Assembly: GCA_014762635.1 (NCBI GenBank)
Contig: JABURR010000098.1
Span: forward strand, 62,001 to 126,000
Length of the DNA: 64,000 nucleotides
From: Paracoccaceae bacterium
GTDB lineage: Bacteria; Pseudomonadota; Alphaproteobacteria; Rhodobacterales; Rhodobacteraceae
Reading direction: 5' to 3'
Positions 48,997 through 57,057 of the stretch are shown here, piece after piece. The notes beneath the pieces are model-generated. The model did no database searches. It saw only the letters and a program-made list of their open reading frames with translations, and was not told the origin of the DNA. Each line of letters opens with the position of its first letter. Within the stretch, counting starts at the first letter, position 1. Both the position numbers and the translations under genes were made by a program.

Positions 48997-50537
48997 TGCA
49001 ACCGATCCGGCTGATGTCGGGCTTTTTCACCGTGGGGCTCTGGACACTGGCCAGCCGCGTCCTTGGCTTCGTGCGCGACGTGATGATCGCGGCCTATCTC
49101 GGGACAGGCCCGGTGGCCGAAGCCTTCCTCGTCGCCTTCTCGCTGCCCAACATGTTCCGCCGGTTCTTTGCCGAGGGCGCCTTCAACATGGCCTTCGTGC
49201 CGATGTTCTCGAAAAAGCTCGAGGGCGAGGAAGGCGCGCTGAATTTCGCCCGCGATGCGTTTTCGGGGATGGTTGCGCTGCTATTGGCCGTAACGCTGAT
49301 CGCGCAGGTGGCCATGCCCTGGCTGGTGCTGGCGATGGCCAGCGGGTTCCTGGGCGACGAGCGTTTCGAGCTTGCGGTGTTCTATGGCCGGATCGCCTTT
49401 CCCTATATCCTGTTCATCTCGCTGGCAGCGTTGCTCTCGGGTGTTCTGAACGCAACGGGCCGGTTCATGGCCGCCGCTGCCGCGCCGGTGCTGCTGAACA
49501 TCCTGTTCATCGCGGTGATGGTTCTGGCGGACATCCAGGGCTGGCCCGTGGGCGATGCGCTGGTCTGGGCGGTGCCGGTGGCCGGTATCGCGCAGATGGC
49601 GCTGGTCTGGATGGCGGCGGCGCGGGCGGGTTATCCGCTGAAGCTGCGTCGTCCGCGCCTGACACCGGAGTTGAAGCGGCTCGCCGTGATCGCCGCCCCC
49701 GCCGCGCTGGCAGGTGGCGTGGTGCAGGTGAACCTGCTGATCGGGCGACAGGTCGCCAGTTTCTTCGACGGCGCGGTGGCCTGGCTCAGCTATGCCGACC
49801 GGCTCTACCAGCTTCCGCTGGGGGTGATCGGCATCGCCGTGGGCGTGGTGCTTCTGCCCGACCTGTCGCGGCGGCTGCGGGCCGAGGATACCCAAGGCAG
49901 CCGGGACGCGTTCAACCGCGCGGGCGAGGTCTCGCTGGCGCTGACCATCCCGGCAGCACTTGCGCTGGTCACGATCCCGATGCCGCTGGTCGAGGTGCTG
50001 TTCCAGCGCGGCGCCTTCGATGCGGACGATACCGCCGCCACGGCGCTGGCTGTCGCGGTCTATGGCCTCGGGCTTCCGGCCTTTGTCATTCAGAAGATCG
50101 TGCAACCACTCTACTTCGCGCGCGAGGACACCAAGACGCCGTTCTACTACGCCCTCTGGGCGCTTGCGGTGAACGCAGGCCTGGCGATCGGGCTGGCGCC
50201 CTCGATCGGCTATATCGCGGCGGCCATCGGGACCACGGTGGCGGGCTGGACCATGGCCGGGATGCTCTGGGTCGGGTCGCGGCGCATGGGAGAGGCCGCC
50301 CAACTCGACACCCGGTTCCGCCGCCGGATCTGGCGTATCGTCATCGCTTCGCTGGCGATGGCGGTCGTGCTCTGGGGCGGCGCACTGGCGCTTGGCCCGA
50401 TGCTTGGCCTGCCCACATGGCGGTACCTGGGCCTTGCGATCCTGGTCGCACTGGGCATCCTCAGCTATTTCGGCATCGGCCAAATGATCGGCGCCTTCCG
50501 CCTGTCGGAGTTCCGCCGCAACCTGCGCGGCGGCTAG
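48996..50537 (+). CDS. murJ: Lipid II flippase MurJ
   Basis: 513-residue MOP-superfamily transporter flipping lipid II across the inner membrane for peptidoglycan synthesis; 14 membrane segments predicted. The N-terminal SRVLGFVRDVMIAAYLGTG with Arg residues of the central cavity, and AFLVAFSLPNMFRRFFAEGAFNMAFVPMFS are hallmarks. Translation is coupled to glnD through TGATG. The 3' end overlaps the convergent rhomboid gene by 4 bases. Confidence 0.96.
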   Translation: MQPIRLMSGFFTVGLWTLASRVLGFVRDVMIAAYLGTGPVAEAFLVAFSLPNMFRRFFAEGAFNMAFVPMFSKKLEGEEGALNFARDAFSGMVALLLAVTLIAQVAMPWLVLAMASGFLGDERFELAVFYGRIAFPYILFISLAALLSGVLNATGRFMAAAAAPVLLNILFIAVMVLADIQGWPVGDALVWAVPVAGIAQMALVWMAAARAGYPLKLRRPRLTPELKRLAVIAAPAALAGGVVQVNLLIGRQVASFFDGAVAWLSYADRLYQLPLGVIGIAVGVVLLPDLSRRLRAEDTQGSRDAFNRAGEVSLALTIPAALALVTIPMPLVEVLFQRGAFDADDTAATALAVAVYGLGLPAFVIQKIVQPLYFAREDTKTPFYYALWALAVNAGLAIGLAPSIGYIAAAIGTTVAGWTMAGMLWVGSRRMGEAAQLDTRFRRRIWRIVIASLAMAVVLWGGALALGPMLGLPTWRYLGLAILVALGILSYFGIGQMIGAFRLSEFRRNLRGG

Positions 50538-51220
50538 CGTTTCCGCAGTTTCTCGACCAGCCGGTGCCAGCCGCCCGGCGTTACGAAGAACGACACCGCG
50601 AAGCCGGTGGCAAAGCCGGCCAGGTCTGCCACCCAGTCGTTGGATCCCCCGAAGATCAGGCTGAAAAGCAGCTGGATCCCCATCAAGACCGCGATCAGGT
50701 TGAAGGCCTGCATCTGGTTCTCGCCCTCGATGGCGAGACTGGTCCAGATCAGGAAGGTATAGGCCCCGATCAGCCCGTAGACCGCCGGAAACCCGCCCAC
50801 CAGCGGCATCGGGTCATTCAGGATCAAGCCGTAGGCCAGCGCGCCCATGGCACCTGACAGGAAGAACACCAGAAGAAAGGCGACGGTGCCGAACACTTCG
50901 CCCACCAGCTTGCCCAGCGCCAGCAGGAACACCACCACGAATACCGCATGGACGAAGCTCAGATGGATAAAGACATAGCTGAAGAAGCGGATCATGTAGC
51001 CGGCGGGGAACTGGCTGCGGTCGAGCATCCAGTCCAGCAATTCGCCCGAAAAGGCGAACCTCTGGATCGTTGCGAGGCGCCATCCCACCGCGTCAGCGCC
51101 ACCGGCCAGCCCGCGCGCGCCAAGCTGCATCACAAGCTCTACGCCGATCAGAACCAGCGCCAAAGCCAGCACCACGGGCGGCAACGGGTTCACCGGTGGT
51201 TCGTTATAGGGCTCGGTCAT
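50534..51220 (-). CDS. Rhomboid-fold membrane protein lacking the catalytic dyad
   Basis: 228 residues with six membrane segments and rhomboid-like topology. The catalytic GXSG motif is replaced by GGFP (residues 142-145, with Phe144 where Ser should be), and the active His of the last helix is replaced by Asp199 in ADLAGFATG. The His/Asn of the second helix (oxyanion) are also not conserved. It is therefore probably a pseudo-protease with a binding or chaperone role. I believe similar sequences are widespread in Rhodobacterales, arguing for a conserved non-proteolytic function. Confidence 0.8.
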   Translation of the reverse strand: MTEPYNEPPVNPLPPVVLALALVLIGVELVMQLGARGLAGGADAVGWRLATIQRFAFSGELLDWMLDRSQFPAGYMIRFFSYVFIHLSFVHAVFVVVFLLALGKLVGEVFGTVAFLLVFFLSGAMGALAYGLILNDPMPLVGGFPAVYGLIGAYTFLIWTSLAIEGENQMQAFNLIAVLMGIQLLFSLIFGGSNDWVADLAGFATGFAVSFFVTPGGWHRLVEKLRKR

Positions 51221-51297
51221 ATCCCTCCCCTTCCTTGACGGGCCTTCCGCCCTTCGTTAAGCGAGCCGGGCTTGGAATGCCAGCCGGAGCGACCATC

Positions 51298-52323
51298 ATG
51301 GCCGAAGCCTCGTTCACACCGCGTGTTTTTTCGGGAATCCAGCCCTCGGGCGGGCTGACCCTTGGCAACTATCTTGGCGCCATGAAGCGCTTCGTCGAGA
51401 TGCAGGACCGCGGGGAGTTCGAAACCATCTATTGCATGGTCGATCTGCACGCGATCACCGTCTGGCAGGATCCCGAAAAGCTGCGCCGCGCCACGCGCGA
51501 ACTGTGCGCCGGGTTCATCGCGGCGGGCATCGACCCCGAGCGTTCGATCCTGTTCAACCAGAGCCAGGTGCCCGAACACGCGCAGCTTGGCTGGATCTTC
51601 AACTGCGTCGCCCGGATGGGCTGGATGCAGCGGATGACCCAGTTCAAGGACAAGGCGGGCAAGAACGCGCAGAATGCCTCGCTGGGGCTGTTTGCCTACC
51701 CGGCCCTGATGGCCGCGGACATCCTGGCCTATCACGCGACCCATGTACCGGTGGGCGAGGACCAGAAGCAGCACCTGGAACTGACACGCGACATCGCGAT
51801 CAAGTTCAACAACGATTTCGGCGTGGATTTCTTCCCGGTGACCGAGCCGGTGATCGAAGGCGCGGCAACCCGCGTCATGAGCCTGCGCGACGGGTCGAAG
51901 AAGATGTCCAAGTCCGACCCTTCGGACATGAGCCGGATCAACATGACCGACGATGCCGACGCCATCGCCCAGAAGATCCGCAAGGCCCGCACCGACCCCG
52001 AGGCCCTGCCGTCCGAGGCGAAGGGCCTGGAAGACCGGGCCGAGGCGCGCAACCTCGTCAATATCTACGCGGCGCTGGCCGACCAGTCCGTCGACCAGGT
52101 TCTGGCCGATGTCGGTGGCAAGCAGTTCTCGGAATTCAAGCCGATGCTTTCGGATCTGGCCGTGGCGAAGCTTTCGCCCATCTCGGGTGAGATGGCGCGG
52201 CTGATGGAAGACCAGACCGAAATCGACCGTATTCTTGGCCGCGGGGCCGAGCGCGCGCAGGAGATCGCCGCGCCGATCCTTGAGAAGACCTACGATATCG
52301 TGGGAATGGTGCGCTCGCGCTGA
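51298..52323 (+). CDS. trpS: Tryptophanyl-tRNA synthetase
   Basis: Class I synthetase, 341 residues. The HIGH-like motif is [10 protein letters not shown] near residues 19-28 (after SGIQPSG), and the KMSKS motif is intact in [16 protein letters not shown] near 200. The tryptophan pocket [15 protein letters not shown] is present. ATG 51298 has GGAG 8 bases upstream; ATG 51277 in the same frame is a less likely alternative. Its stop is 5 bases from the degenerate L,D-transpeptidase gene (convergent). Confidence 0.96.
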   Translation: MAEASFTPRVFSGIQPSGGLTLGNYLGAMKRFVEMQDRGEFETIYCMVDLHAITVWQDPEKLRRATRELCAGFIAAGIDPERSILFNQSQVPEHAQLGWIFNCVARMGWMQRMTQFKDKAGKNAQNASLGLFAYPALMAADILAYHATHVPVGEDQKQHLELTRDIAIKFNNDFGVDFFPVTEPVIEGAATRVMSLRDGSKKMSKSDPSDMSRINMTDDADAIAQKIRKARTDPEALPSEAKGLEDRAEARNLVNIYAALADQSVDQVLADVGGKQFSEFKPMLSDLAVAKLSPISGEMARLMEDQTEIDRILGRGAERAQEIAAPILEKTYDIVGMVRSR

Positions 52324-52327
52324 AGTC

Positions 52328-52828
52328 TCAGACCAGCTTGACCTGGGTGCCGACCCGGGCAAGTTCGAACAACTCCGCCATCTGCGCATTGTCCAGCGCG
52401 ATGCCACCGGTCGGGATGTCCTGATCGGATGTGCCATGGATGCCGTCAGCCTTCCAGCTGAGATAAAGCGCATGGGTGCCAAGCGGATTGTCGGGCCCGG
52501 CCTTCACCACGCGCGGCAGCGTAGGATCCACTTCCAACATCTCTGGGGTCGGGCGCCACTTGGGACCGACGACCTTGCGCATCACCTTGGCCGAGAGGCC
52601 GGGGCGCAGATCCGGGTCGATGGGCGCGGCGGTTTCAAACCGGCGATAGACCGAGCGATCCTCGGACCAGAAATGCAAGGTTCCGGTGTCGGTCTCGGCC
52701 AGGATCGCGCCATTCTTGAGGTTCAGGAAATGCCGTCGCCAATCGCTCGCCTCCATCCGTGCATGAACCGGTGGATGCGAGAGTTCGGCGTTCTCGAACG
52801 CCTGATTATATGCGCTCAGCTTCGACAT
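52328..52828 (-). CDS. Degenerate L,D-transpeptidase-like protein, catalytic Cys lost
   Basis: 166 residues closely related to the neighbouring L,D-transpeptidase over nearly its full length (WSEDRSVYRRF, KVVGPKWRPTPEMLEVDPTLP, GPDNPLGTHALYLSW, HGTSDQD). The catalytic motif SGCIGL is replaced by TGGIAL, so Gly142 stands where the nucleophilic Cys should be, and the signal peptide is missing. It cannot work as a YkuD transpeptidase and is probably cytosolic. An intact reading frame without stops suggests either a new role or recent decay. Confidence 0.8.
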   Translation of the reverse strand: MSKLSAYNQAFENAELSHPPVHARMEASDWRRHFLNLKNGAILAETDTGTLHFWSEDRSVYRRFETAAPIDPDLRPGLSAKVMRKVVGPKWRPTPEMLEVDPTLPRVVKAGPDNPLGTHALYLSWKADGIHGTSDQDIPTGGIALDNAQMAELFELARVGTQVKLV

Positions 52829-52868
52829 ATTTTTGCCCTGTAGTGAGAAATAGTCTCCAAGAAAAAAC

Positions 52869-52898
52869 TTTCCAATAAAGTCACACGTTTATTGGAAA
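52869..52898. repeat. 30-base AT-rich dyad between the two L,D-transpeptidase-fold genes
   Basis: Perfect 11-bp arms (TTTCCAATAAA / TTTATTGGAAA) with an 8-base spacer, followed on the minus strand by GTTTTTTC. A second, looser dyad (CAGGTTCA / TGAACCTG) lies at 52912-52957. Reads either as an AT-rich terminator of the upstream gene or as an operator 40 bases before the downstream start. Confidence 0.55.
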
Positions 52899-53039
52899 TT
52901 TTCAATAAACTCAGGTTCAACAATCCGTTTTCACAGGGATTTTGGGCCCTGAACCTGAAAAAGTGCCGCAAAAATGACACGGATTCCGGGGGCTGCGCAG
53001 ATTTCCGCCAGCGCATAACCCCCTGAATCTGGTGCCGAC

Positions 53040-53600
53040 TCAGATCAGGCGGACCTGCGTTCCCACCTTCGCCAGGTCGAAAAGCTCGGCGATGTTCTGA
53101 TTGTAAAGCCCGATGCAGCCGCTCGACGAACGCCGACCGATCTTGCGGGTGTCATGGGTGCCATGCACCCGGTAATAGGTCCATGAGAGGTAGAGCGCGT
53201 GGCTGCCAAGCGGGTTATCCGGGCCCGGGCCGACAACGGCAGGCAGGGTCGGATCACGTTCCAGCATCGAGGGCGTCGGACGCCAGGTCGGGCCAACCAC
53301 CTTCTGCACCACCTGGGTGTAGCCACGCCGGGTCAGATCTTCGGTCATGGGTACGGAACTGGGGTAAAGCTTGTAGATGCTTTCGTCCTCGGACCAGAAA
53401 TGGACCACCCGCGAGATCGTGTCGGCAAGAATGGCCCCGTTGGTCAGGGACTGGAAGTGATCGCGCCAGTCGGCCGTGCGAAAGCTCGACACGTTCCGTC
53501 GCTGCCCGGCGACATCCATACCTTCTTCGTCGGTGGTCAGCGCAAGCGCGGGGGCCGCGAGAAGCGAGGCACTGCTGGCAATGAACAAACGGCGTTTCAT
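53040..53600 (-). CDS. Secreted L,D-transpeptidase (YkuD fold)
   Basis: 186 residues with a signal peptide (MKRRLFIASSASLLAAPALA). The YkuD domain occupies most of the mature protein: IARVVHFW-type strand, KVVGPTWRPTPSMLERDPTLP, HALYLSWTYYRVHGTHD, and the catalytic motif SSGCIGLYN with Cys162. Expected to make 3-3 cross-links in peptidoglycan or attach lipoproteins to it. ATG 53598-53600; the frame extends upstream without family similarity. Downstream, 211 bases away, is its degenerate paralogue. Confidence 0.92.
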   Translation of the reverse strand: MKRRLFIASSASLLAAPALALTTDEEGMDVAGQRRNVSSFRTADWRDHFQSLTNGAILADTISRVVHFWSEDESIYKLYPSSVPMTEDLTRRGYTQVVQKVVGPTWRPTPSMLERDPTLPAVVGPGPDNPLGSHALYLSWTYYRVHGTHDTRKIGRRSSSGCIGLYNQNIAELFDLAKVGTQVRLI

Positions 53601-54055
53601 GGTCTTTTCCTGCTCTTGGTTCGCGTGTTTGGATATCGGATAACCGGCTTCCCCCACCGGAAGGCAAGTCACGATTTCGTGGGCGCGGTTTTTTGGGTGC
53701 CGGGCGCCTGAAAACCGCGCTTACGCCACTGGCATTGCACCCTATCCGGGCAATCGAAACCTCGGCAGCGCTGATCACATGATCGTTATCTATCGCACCG
53801 AAACATGAATTGGCTTCCCAACCGACCTTATCTTTCGTTTTATATGTGTGGGGGAAGTGAACGGTTTCAGGGTGCTGCAGGTGTGTTTGACCGGCAAAAC
53901 CTCCCGCGATGGAGCGGGAGAAATATGCAGTATTCACTGCATTGAGCGGCGCGGAAAACAGCCAGAAACCCGATGTTCATCGAATTCTATGAGCTTGCAC
54001 AACGACCTCGCGGTCGGCGCAAGCGTTTCGAGACACGACGACCATAGGTGTTTGC
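53601..54055. other. 455-base divergent gap
   Basis: No convincing gene. It must hold the promoters of the L,D-transpeptidase and of the rightward 153-residue gene. A dyad with perfect 10-bp arms (GCGCGGTTTT / AAAACCGCGC, 53683-53692 and 53711-53720, 18-base loop) stands out about 90 bases before the transpeptidase start. Confidence 0.45.
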
Positions 54056-54517
54056 ATGTATTCTATCGCTAGACTGTTTTTCCTGTTTCTGGCCCTCGCC
54101 CTGCCCGCCCAGGCGGCCGAGATCCTGACAGTGCGCGGACCCGCGCTTGAAAAGAATTACGATATGGAGGCCTTGCTCGAATTCGAGCAGGTCACCATCC
54201 AGACCAAGAACGACTATGTCGAACTTCCAACCGAGTTCTCGGGACCACTTTTGCGCGACGTGCTGGAAGCCCATGGCATCGGCAGCGGGGAGACCGTGGT
54301 CCTTCGCGCCCTGAATGACTACGCGACCGAGATGCCTGCACGACTCGCCTATGAGTACGACGTGATCCTCGCTGTACTGCGCGGTGGTCGGGCAATGCCG
54401 ATCCGTGACAAGGGCCCGATCTGGGTGATCTTCCCGATGGAAGACCTTCGACAAACACCAGACACGACCTACAACAACTACCTCGTCTGGCAATTGGCGG
54501 AGATCGAGCGGAAGTGA
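54056..54517 (+). CDS. Secreted molybdopterin-binding-fold-like protein
   Basis: 153 residues: signal peptide ending AQA (about 20), then a domain resembling the small oxidoreductase molybdopterin-binding (SUOX-like) fold (VELPTEFSGPLLRDVLEAHGI, VVLRALNDYATEMPARLA, GPIWVIFPMED). The Cys that ligates molybdenum in true enzymes is absent, so cofactor binding is doubtful. It overlaps the following membrane-sensor gene by 4 bases (ATGA), indicating a two-protein unit. AGGTG lies 5 bases before the ATG. Confidence 0.78.
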   Translation: MYSIARLFFLFLALALPAQAAEILTVRGPALEKNYDMEALLEFEQVTIQTKNDYVELPTEFSGPLLRDVLEAHGIGSGETVVLRALNDYATEMPARLAYEYDVILAVLRGGRAMPIRDKGPIWVIFPMEDLRQTPDTTYNNYLVWQLAEIERK

Positions 54518-55182
54518 TGGGAAACGAAACCTTCCTGCTTCGCGGTACCCGGATCCTGCTGATGGGCGGGGTGGTCCTGCTGGCCCTGCTGCTGTTCAAT
54601 CTGCAATCCCGGCTGGAACGTCTTGGCACCCCCGAGCGCAGCAATCCCTTGTGGATCACCAGCCAACTTCAGTTCGAACTGCTGCGGCTGGAGCGGGATA
54701 TTCTTGCATTCCGCGTGGGCCGGGCCGGTGCCGACGAGTTGCTGCTGCGCTACGAAATTGCCTGGAGCCGCATCGGCGTCATGAAAGAGGGAGAAACCGC
54801 ATGGCGGCTTGTGAACTACGGAATCGACGTGAGCATGATCGCGGATCTGCGTCGGGAATTCGAAGCGCTTGAGCCGGAGATGGTCGGTTTGACCGAAGCC
54901 TCGCTCACCGGCGCGGAACGCGAAACCTTGGCCGAGCGGCTCTACGAGACCTTCGTGCCCTATAGCGCCTCGGTCCGGAAAATGTCGCTCGACATCCTAG
55001 CGGCCCGCAGCCGGCAGGAACGATTGGACCAGGCGGCCCTTGTCCAGATCTCGAACCGGTTGAACCTGATGGCCGTTTTGATGGTGGTGCTGAGCGTGTT
55101 GCACTTGATGCTGATGCTGCGGGACCTGTCCCGTTCGCGCGAGCTTTCCGCGCAGCTGGCCGCCGCGATCACCGACGCCTGA
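54514..55182 (+). CDS. Membrane sensor-like protein without an output domain
   Basis: 222 residues: a membrane helix at about 13-30, a roughly 150-residue helical periplasmic domain, a second helix at about 180-200, then a short cytoplasmic tail (RDLSRSRELSAQLAAAITDA). This is the architecture of the sensor half of a histidine kinase, GGDEF protein or chemoreceptor, but the frame ends where the signalling domain would start. No remnant of such a domain follows before queC. Together with its overlapping secreted partner it may act on another protein in trans. Confidence 0.75.
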   Translation: MMGNETFLLRGTRILLMGGVVLLALLLFNLQSRLERLGTPERSNPLWITSQLQFELLRLERDILAFRVGRAGADELLLRYEIAWSRIGVMKEGETAWRLVNYGIDVSMIADLRREFEALEPEMVGLTEASLTGAERETLAERLYETFVPYSASVRKMSLDILAARSRQERLDQAALVQISNRLNLMAVLMVVLSVLHLMLMLRDLSRSRELSAQLAAAITDA

Positions 55183-55276
55183 GGGCAGCCACGCGATGTT
55201 ACGCTTGGCAACAGGGGCGCAACGCCCTAAGCCGCGACGCGAGCTGAAACACCTCTGAAGACAAGCGGGTTTGTCC

Positions 55277-55978
55277 ATGAAGACCATCGTCATCTGTTCC
55301 GGCGGGCTGGATTCCGTGTCCCTCGCGCACATGGTTGCCGCCGAGGAAACCCTGACCGGCCTTGTCTCCTTCGACTACGGGCAGCGTCATCGCAAGGAGC
55401 TCGATTTCGCCGCCGCCTGTGCGGCGCGGCTCGGGGTGCGCCATGACGTGATCGACCTGCGTGGCATCGGGGCGGTGCTGACCGGCTCGGCCCTGACCGA
55501 TGAGGTCGACGTGCCGGACGGGCATTACGAAGAGGAAACCATGCGCGTGACCGTGGTTCCCAATCGTAACGCGATCATGCTGACCATCGCATTCGGCATC
55601 GCCGCCGCGCGCGGGGACGAGGCGGTGGCCGCCGCAGTGCATGGCGGGGACCATTTCATCTATCCCGACTGCCGCCCTGCCTTCACCGATGCGTTCGAGG
55701 CGATGCAGCGCGCGGCGCTGGATGGATATGCCGATATCCGCCTTTCCGTACCTTTCGTGCATCGGACCAAGGCCGATATCGTGACCGAGGGCGCGCGTTT
55801 CGGCACCCCCTTCTCCGAGACGTGGTCCTGCTACAAGGGTGGCGCGCGCCATTGCGGGCGCTGCGGCACCTGCGTGGAACGGCGCGAGGCCTTTCACTTG
55901 GCCGGGGTGGAGGATCCGACCGAGTACGAAGATCCGGATTTCTGGCACCAGGCGCTGGCCGAAAAGGCAAAGGGCTGA
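55277..55978 (+). CDS. queC: 7-cyano-7-deazaguanine synthase QueC
   Basis: Converts 7-carboxy-7-deazaguanine to preQ0 in queuosine synthesis, using ATP and ammonia. 233 residues: the PP-loop SGGLDSVSLAH near 9-19, FDYGQRHRKEL, and the zinc site CYKGGARHCGRCGTC near 192-206. ATG 55277 fits the family start; no strong ribosome-binding site. Other queuosine genes are not in this window. Confidence 0.96.
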   Translation: MKTIVICSGGLDSVSLAHMVAAEETLTGLVSFDYGQRHRKELDFAAACAARLGVRHDVIDLRGIGAVLTGSALTDEVDVPDGHYEEETMRVTVVPNRNAIMLTIAFGIAAARGDEAVAAAVHGGDHFIYPDCRPAFTDAFEAMQRAALDGYADIRLSVPFVHRTKADIVTEGARFGTPFSETWSCYKGGARHCGRCGTCVERREAFHLAGVEDPTEYEDPDFWHQALAEKAKG

Positions 55979-55996
55979 GCGTCACCGCCCAGCCCT
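55971..55996. terminator. Probable bidirectional terminator between queC and bhcD
   Basis: AGGGCTG / CAGCCCT arms, extended by GCG / CGC with one mismatch, overlapping the queC stop codon and 24 bases 3' of the bhcD stop. Followed by TGCTTAAA on the plus strand; no long T run. Confidence 0.5.
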
Positions 55997-56019
55997 GCTT
56001 AAATGCCCGTCAGGTTGGA

Positions 56020-56985
56020 TCAGAAATCCACCTCGACCGCAGTGCCTGCCTGAACGGCGCGTTCGACCGCCGAAGCCGCGACCGCCAGATCCTGAAGCCC
56101 GACGCCGGTGCCGTCGAAGATGGTGATCTCGGCGTCCGAACTACGGCCCGGATGGGTGCCGTTGATGACCGCGCCAACCTCGTTGACGGCGGTTTCGGCG
56201 ATCAGGCCCGCGCCCACCGCATGCTGGCATTCGCCGATGCTGATCGACTGGGCGACCTCGTCGGTGAAGACGGTGGCCGCAGCGACAAGCGCCGGGTCCA
56301 GCTCTTGCTTACCCTTGGTGTCGGTGCCCATGCAGGCGATATGGGTGCCGGGGCTGACATGGCCCTGCATCAGGATCGGATCGAAAGACGAGGTGATGGT
56401 GATGATCACATCCGCCTCGGTCATGCCGTCCAGTTCCACCCGCTCGAACGGAACGCCCGCCTCGGCGGCAACCGCCTCGATCCGGTCGAGCATCTCGGGG
56501 TGGAGGTTCCAGCCGATCACTTTCTCGAACTCCCGCTGCTCCAGCGCGGCGCGAAGCTGGAACGCCGCCTGATGGCCCGCGCCGACCATGCCCAGCACTT
56601 TAGCGTCAGGACGCGCGAGGTGCTTGATCGACACCGACGAGGCCGCCGCCGTGCGCAGCGCGGTCAGAAGGTTGCCCCCCACCATCGCCTGCATCCGGCC
56701 GGTGTCGGGGTCGAACAGGAACACCGTCGACTGGTGGTTGATGATGCCCTGGGTCGCCAGGTTGTTGGGCCAGTATCCCCCGGCCTTGAGGCCCAGCGCC
56801 ATGCCCGCACGGTCGAACCCGCCCTTGAAGCCATAAAGCGCATCGGCATGGCCGATGGCTTCGCGGATGACGGGGAAGTTGTAGGCCTTGCCCGCGGCCA
56901 TGGCGGCAAAGACCGCCTCAACAGCCTGGAAGGCATCGTCGCGGGACACGAGATCGGCAATGGCCGTTTCTGGAACGATCAGCAT
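56020..56985 (-). CDS. bhcD: Iminosuccinate reductase BhcD
   Basis: Last step of the beta-hydroxyaspartate cycle: reduces iminosuccinate with NADH to L-aspartate. 321 residues of the ornithine cyclodeaminase/mu-crystallin family: substrate Arg/Lys region YGFKGGFDRAGMALGLKAGGYWPNN, Rossmann motif GMVGAGHQAAFQ near 133-144, and FTDEVAQSISIGECQHA. Fourth gene of the leftward bhcABCD operon. Its ribosome-binding site GGAG (56995-56998) starts inside a 23-base palindrome (56997-57019), so translation may be tuned by RNA folding. Confidence 0.94.
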   Translation of the reverse strand: MLIVPETAIADLVSRDDAFQAVEAVFAAMAAGKAYNFPVIREAIGHADALYGFKGGFDRAGMALGLKAGGYWPNNLATQGIINHQSTVFLFDPDTGRMQAMVGGNLLTALRTAAASSVSIKHLARPDAKVLGMVGAGHQAAFQLRAALEQREFEKVIGWNLHPEMLDRIEAVAAEAGVPFERVELDGMTEADVIITITSSFDPILMQGHVSPGTHIACMGTDTKGKQELDPALVAAATVFTDEVAQSISIGECQHAVGAGLIAETAVNEVGAVINGTHPGRSSDAEITIFDGTGVGLQDLAVAASAVERAVQAGTAVEVDF

Positions 56986-56996
56986 CAGTGAGGACT

Positions 56997-57019
56997 CCGA
57001 TTTTTCGGCGAAAAATCGG
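56997..57019. repeat. Short palindrome, copy 4 (CCGATTTTTC-GGC-GAAAAATCGG)
   Basis: Perfect 10-bp arms with a 3-base spacer, between bhcC (stop 38 bases upstream on the minus strand) and bhcD. Its 3' arm on the transcript includes the GG of the bhcD GGAG. A second hairpin (GGGGGCC / GGCCCCC, 57018-57035) abuts it. Confidence 0.85.
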
Positions 57020-57057
57020 GGGCCAGACGGCCCCCGTTGCGCGCAGATGTCAGGGGA

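Noticed and set aside
52829-53039. AT-rich spacer considered as a phage or island remnant
   Set aside because: No integrase, repeat pair or attachment-like direct repeats; flanking genes are ordinary core or paralogous genes.
53848-54072. 74-codon frame in the 455-base gap
   Set aside because: No ribosome-binding site, odd composition, and it runs into the start of the 153-residue secreted protein.
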